From Symsagittifera roscoffensis (Eukaryota > Xenacoelomorpha > Acoela > Convolutidae), in the NCBI RefSeq assembly GCF_963678635.1, contig NC_087068.1:5107079-5171078 (forward strand): DNA of 64,000 bases. The letters run 5' to 3'. Every line of letters starts with the position of its first letter. Positions within the stretch are counted from its first letter, which is position 1. The notes under the pieces are model-generated. The model searched no databases, had not been told where the DNA came from, and saw nothing but the letters and a program-made list of their open reading frames with translations. Position numbers and translations under genes: made by a program. Shown here in pieces: positions 63,242 to 64,000 of this stretch.

Positions 63242-64000
63242 GTAAAATAAATTCGGCACTTGATTCGATGTCACATTATAGATATTATTCTCCCTTTTCA
63301 TATGGCTGTTTCGTCTCACCCACTTTTTCCCGCCAGTATTTCTGTATCCCAGTTTTCTTCAAAATACTCGATGTTAGTGATATATTTGCGTAGGTGGTTG
63401 GTTTGCGCGAGGGGGTCACATAACCACGTATTTCATTCGAGTTGCCTAACTTAGGGAGGAAATCAATGACAGTTTAAAATCATTTCAGCCACATAGAATA
63501 TTGCGATCACAGTACAGTAATCTGCACAAACAATATCAAGTTTAATTTCTTTTTTTTGAAAGTTTTGTTATTTCGCGGAACAAAAGGGGGTCGTGTTAAG
63601 GCATTAAACTGATGTTCTCGATGGTAATAAATATTGCGTTCTGTTGAAGCTTTTTCAGAATCGATGAACGTAGTTCAGACTCTTGTATAGTTCGTGATGA
63701 TTTTTTTTTAGGAAGTCTTGAAATTTAAAGGGGCTCAAATTTACTTCTTCGCGGTTTGACTTTTGATTTCTTTTCAAGTTCAATTCATTTCCTTTGTTAA
63801 AAGGGAGACAATTTCCACTATCGAACAGCAAAAGTGCGAAAGCCTCAAAAAACGTAATCGAATTCTAGTTTCGAAAATGGAATTTAGTTTTCAGATATCA
63901 GGCTATTTTTTTGTATCATAAACGAAGTGAAGCATTTATTGGATCGTGTGTCTTTCAAAGGAAAAAGTTGTTTAATGCTTAAATTAAGTTTTTGAGATGC
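63242..64000 (+). other. PRPSAP intron after the microexon, running off the window
   Basis: AT-rich sequence. A partial third copy of the dispersed repeat lies near 63,660-63,725. No further exon was recognised before the window ends. Confidence 0.4.

Overview
The window is animal genomic DNA. It has spliced host genes with GT-AG introns and one GC-AG intron, two recognisable animal genes (a METTL7-type methyltransferase and a PRPP-synthetase-associated protein), and a heavy load of transposable elements: Ty3/gypsy-like LTR, Penelope-like, hAT, mariner-type and other MITEs, and a possible LINE tail. An invertebrate or early-branching metazoan is likely. The sequence alone does not fix the species.

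Bases 1-42 kb are almost entirely retroelement. Copy R1 (about 408-27,800) is an unusually large Ty3/gypsy-like element. In order it has an LTR-like segment, a candidate primer site, a leader with 69-bp repeats, a 4.9-kb minisatellite built on GTCTTGGGACAG, then gag (two CCHC knuckles), protease, reverse transcriptase, RNase H and integrase. About 12.6 kb of further same-strand ORFs follow: a macro-domain-like protein, a coiled-coil protein, an SGNH-hydrolase-like protein with its catalytic residues, and several unrecognised proteins. Three consecutive ORF boundaries are stop/start overlaps (ATGA, ATGA, TGATG). A 1,540-bp segment is tandemly triplicated at 20,711-25,330. Gag-pol carries many in-frame stops and a few frameshifts, so this copy is probably not autonomous.

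From about 28.5 to 42.2 kb, two successive units with a period of 7,417 bp (R2, R3) repeat the LTR-like segment, leader, minisatellite and gag N-terminus. Each is joined to a second broken gag fragment and a LINE-like tail. The minisatellite sits at the same place in all three copies but differs greatly in length and monomer type.

From 44.1 to 51.3 kb lies a decayed Penelope-like element (RT, an embedded PHD finger, GIY-YIG endonuclease), followed by a head-to-tail array of its 3' portion. The array ends about 30 bp upstream of the METTL7-like gene (51,342-52,511, two exons). An internally deleted hAT element with a perfect 8-bp target duplication follows (54,271-55,288). The last 7.5 kb hold the first five coding exons, and a probable 15-nt microexon, of a PRPSAP gene that runs off the right edge. 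Its introns contain two inverted-repeat MITEs and a dispersed direct repeat.
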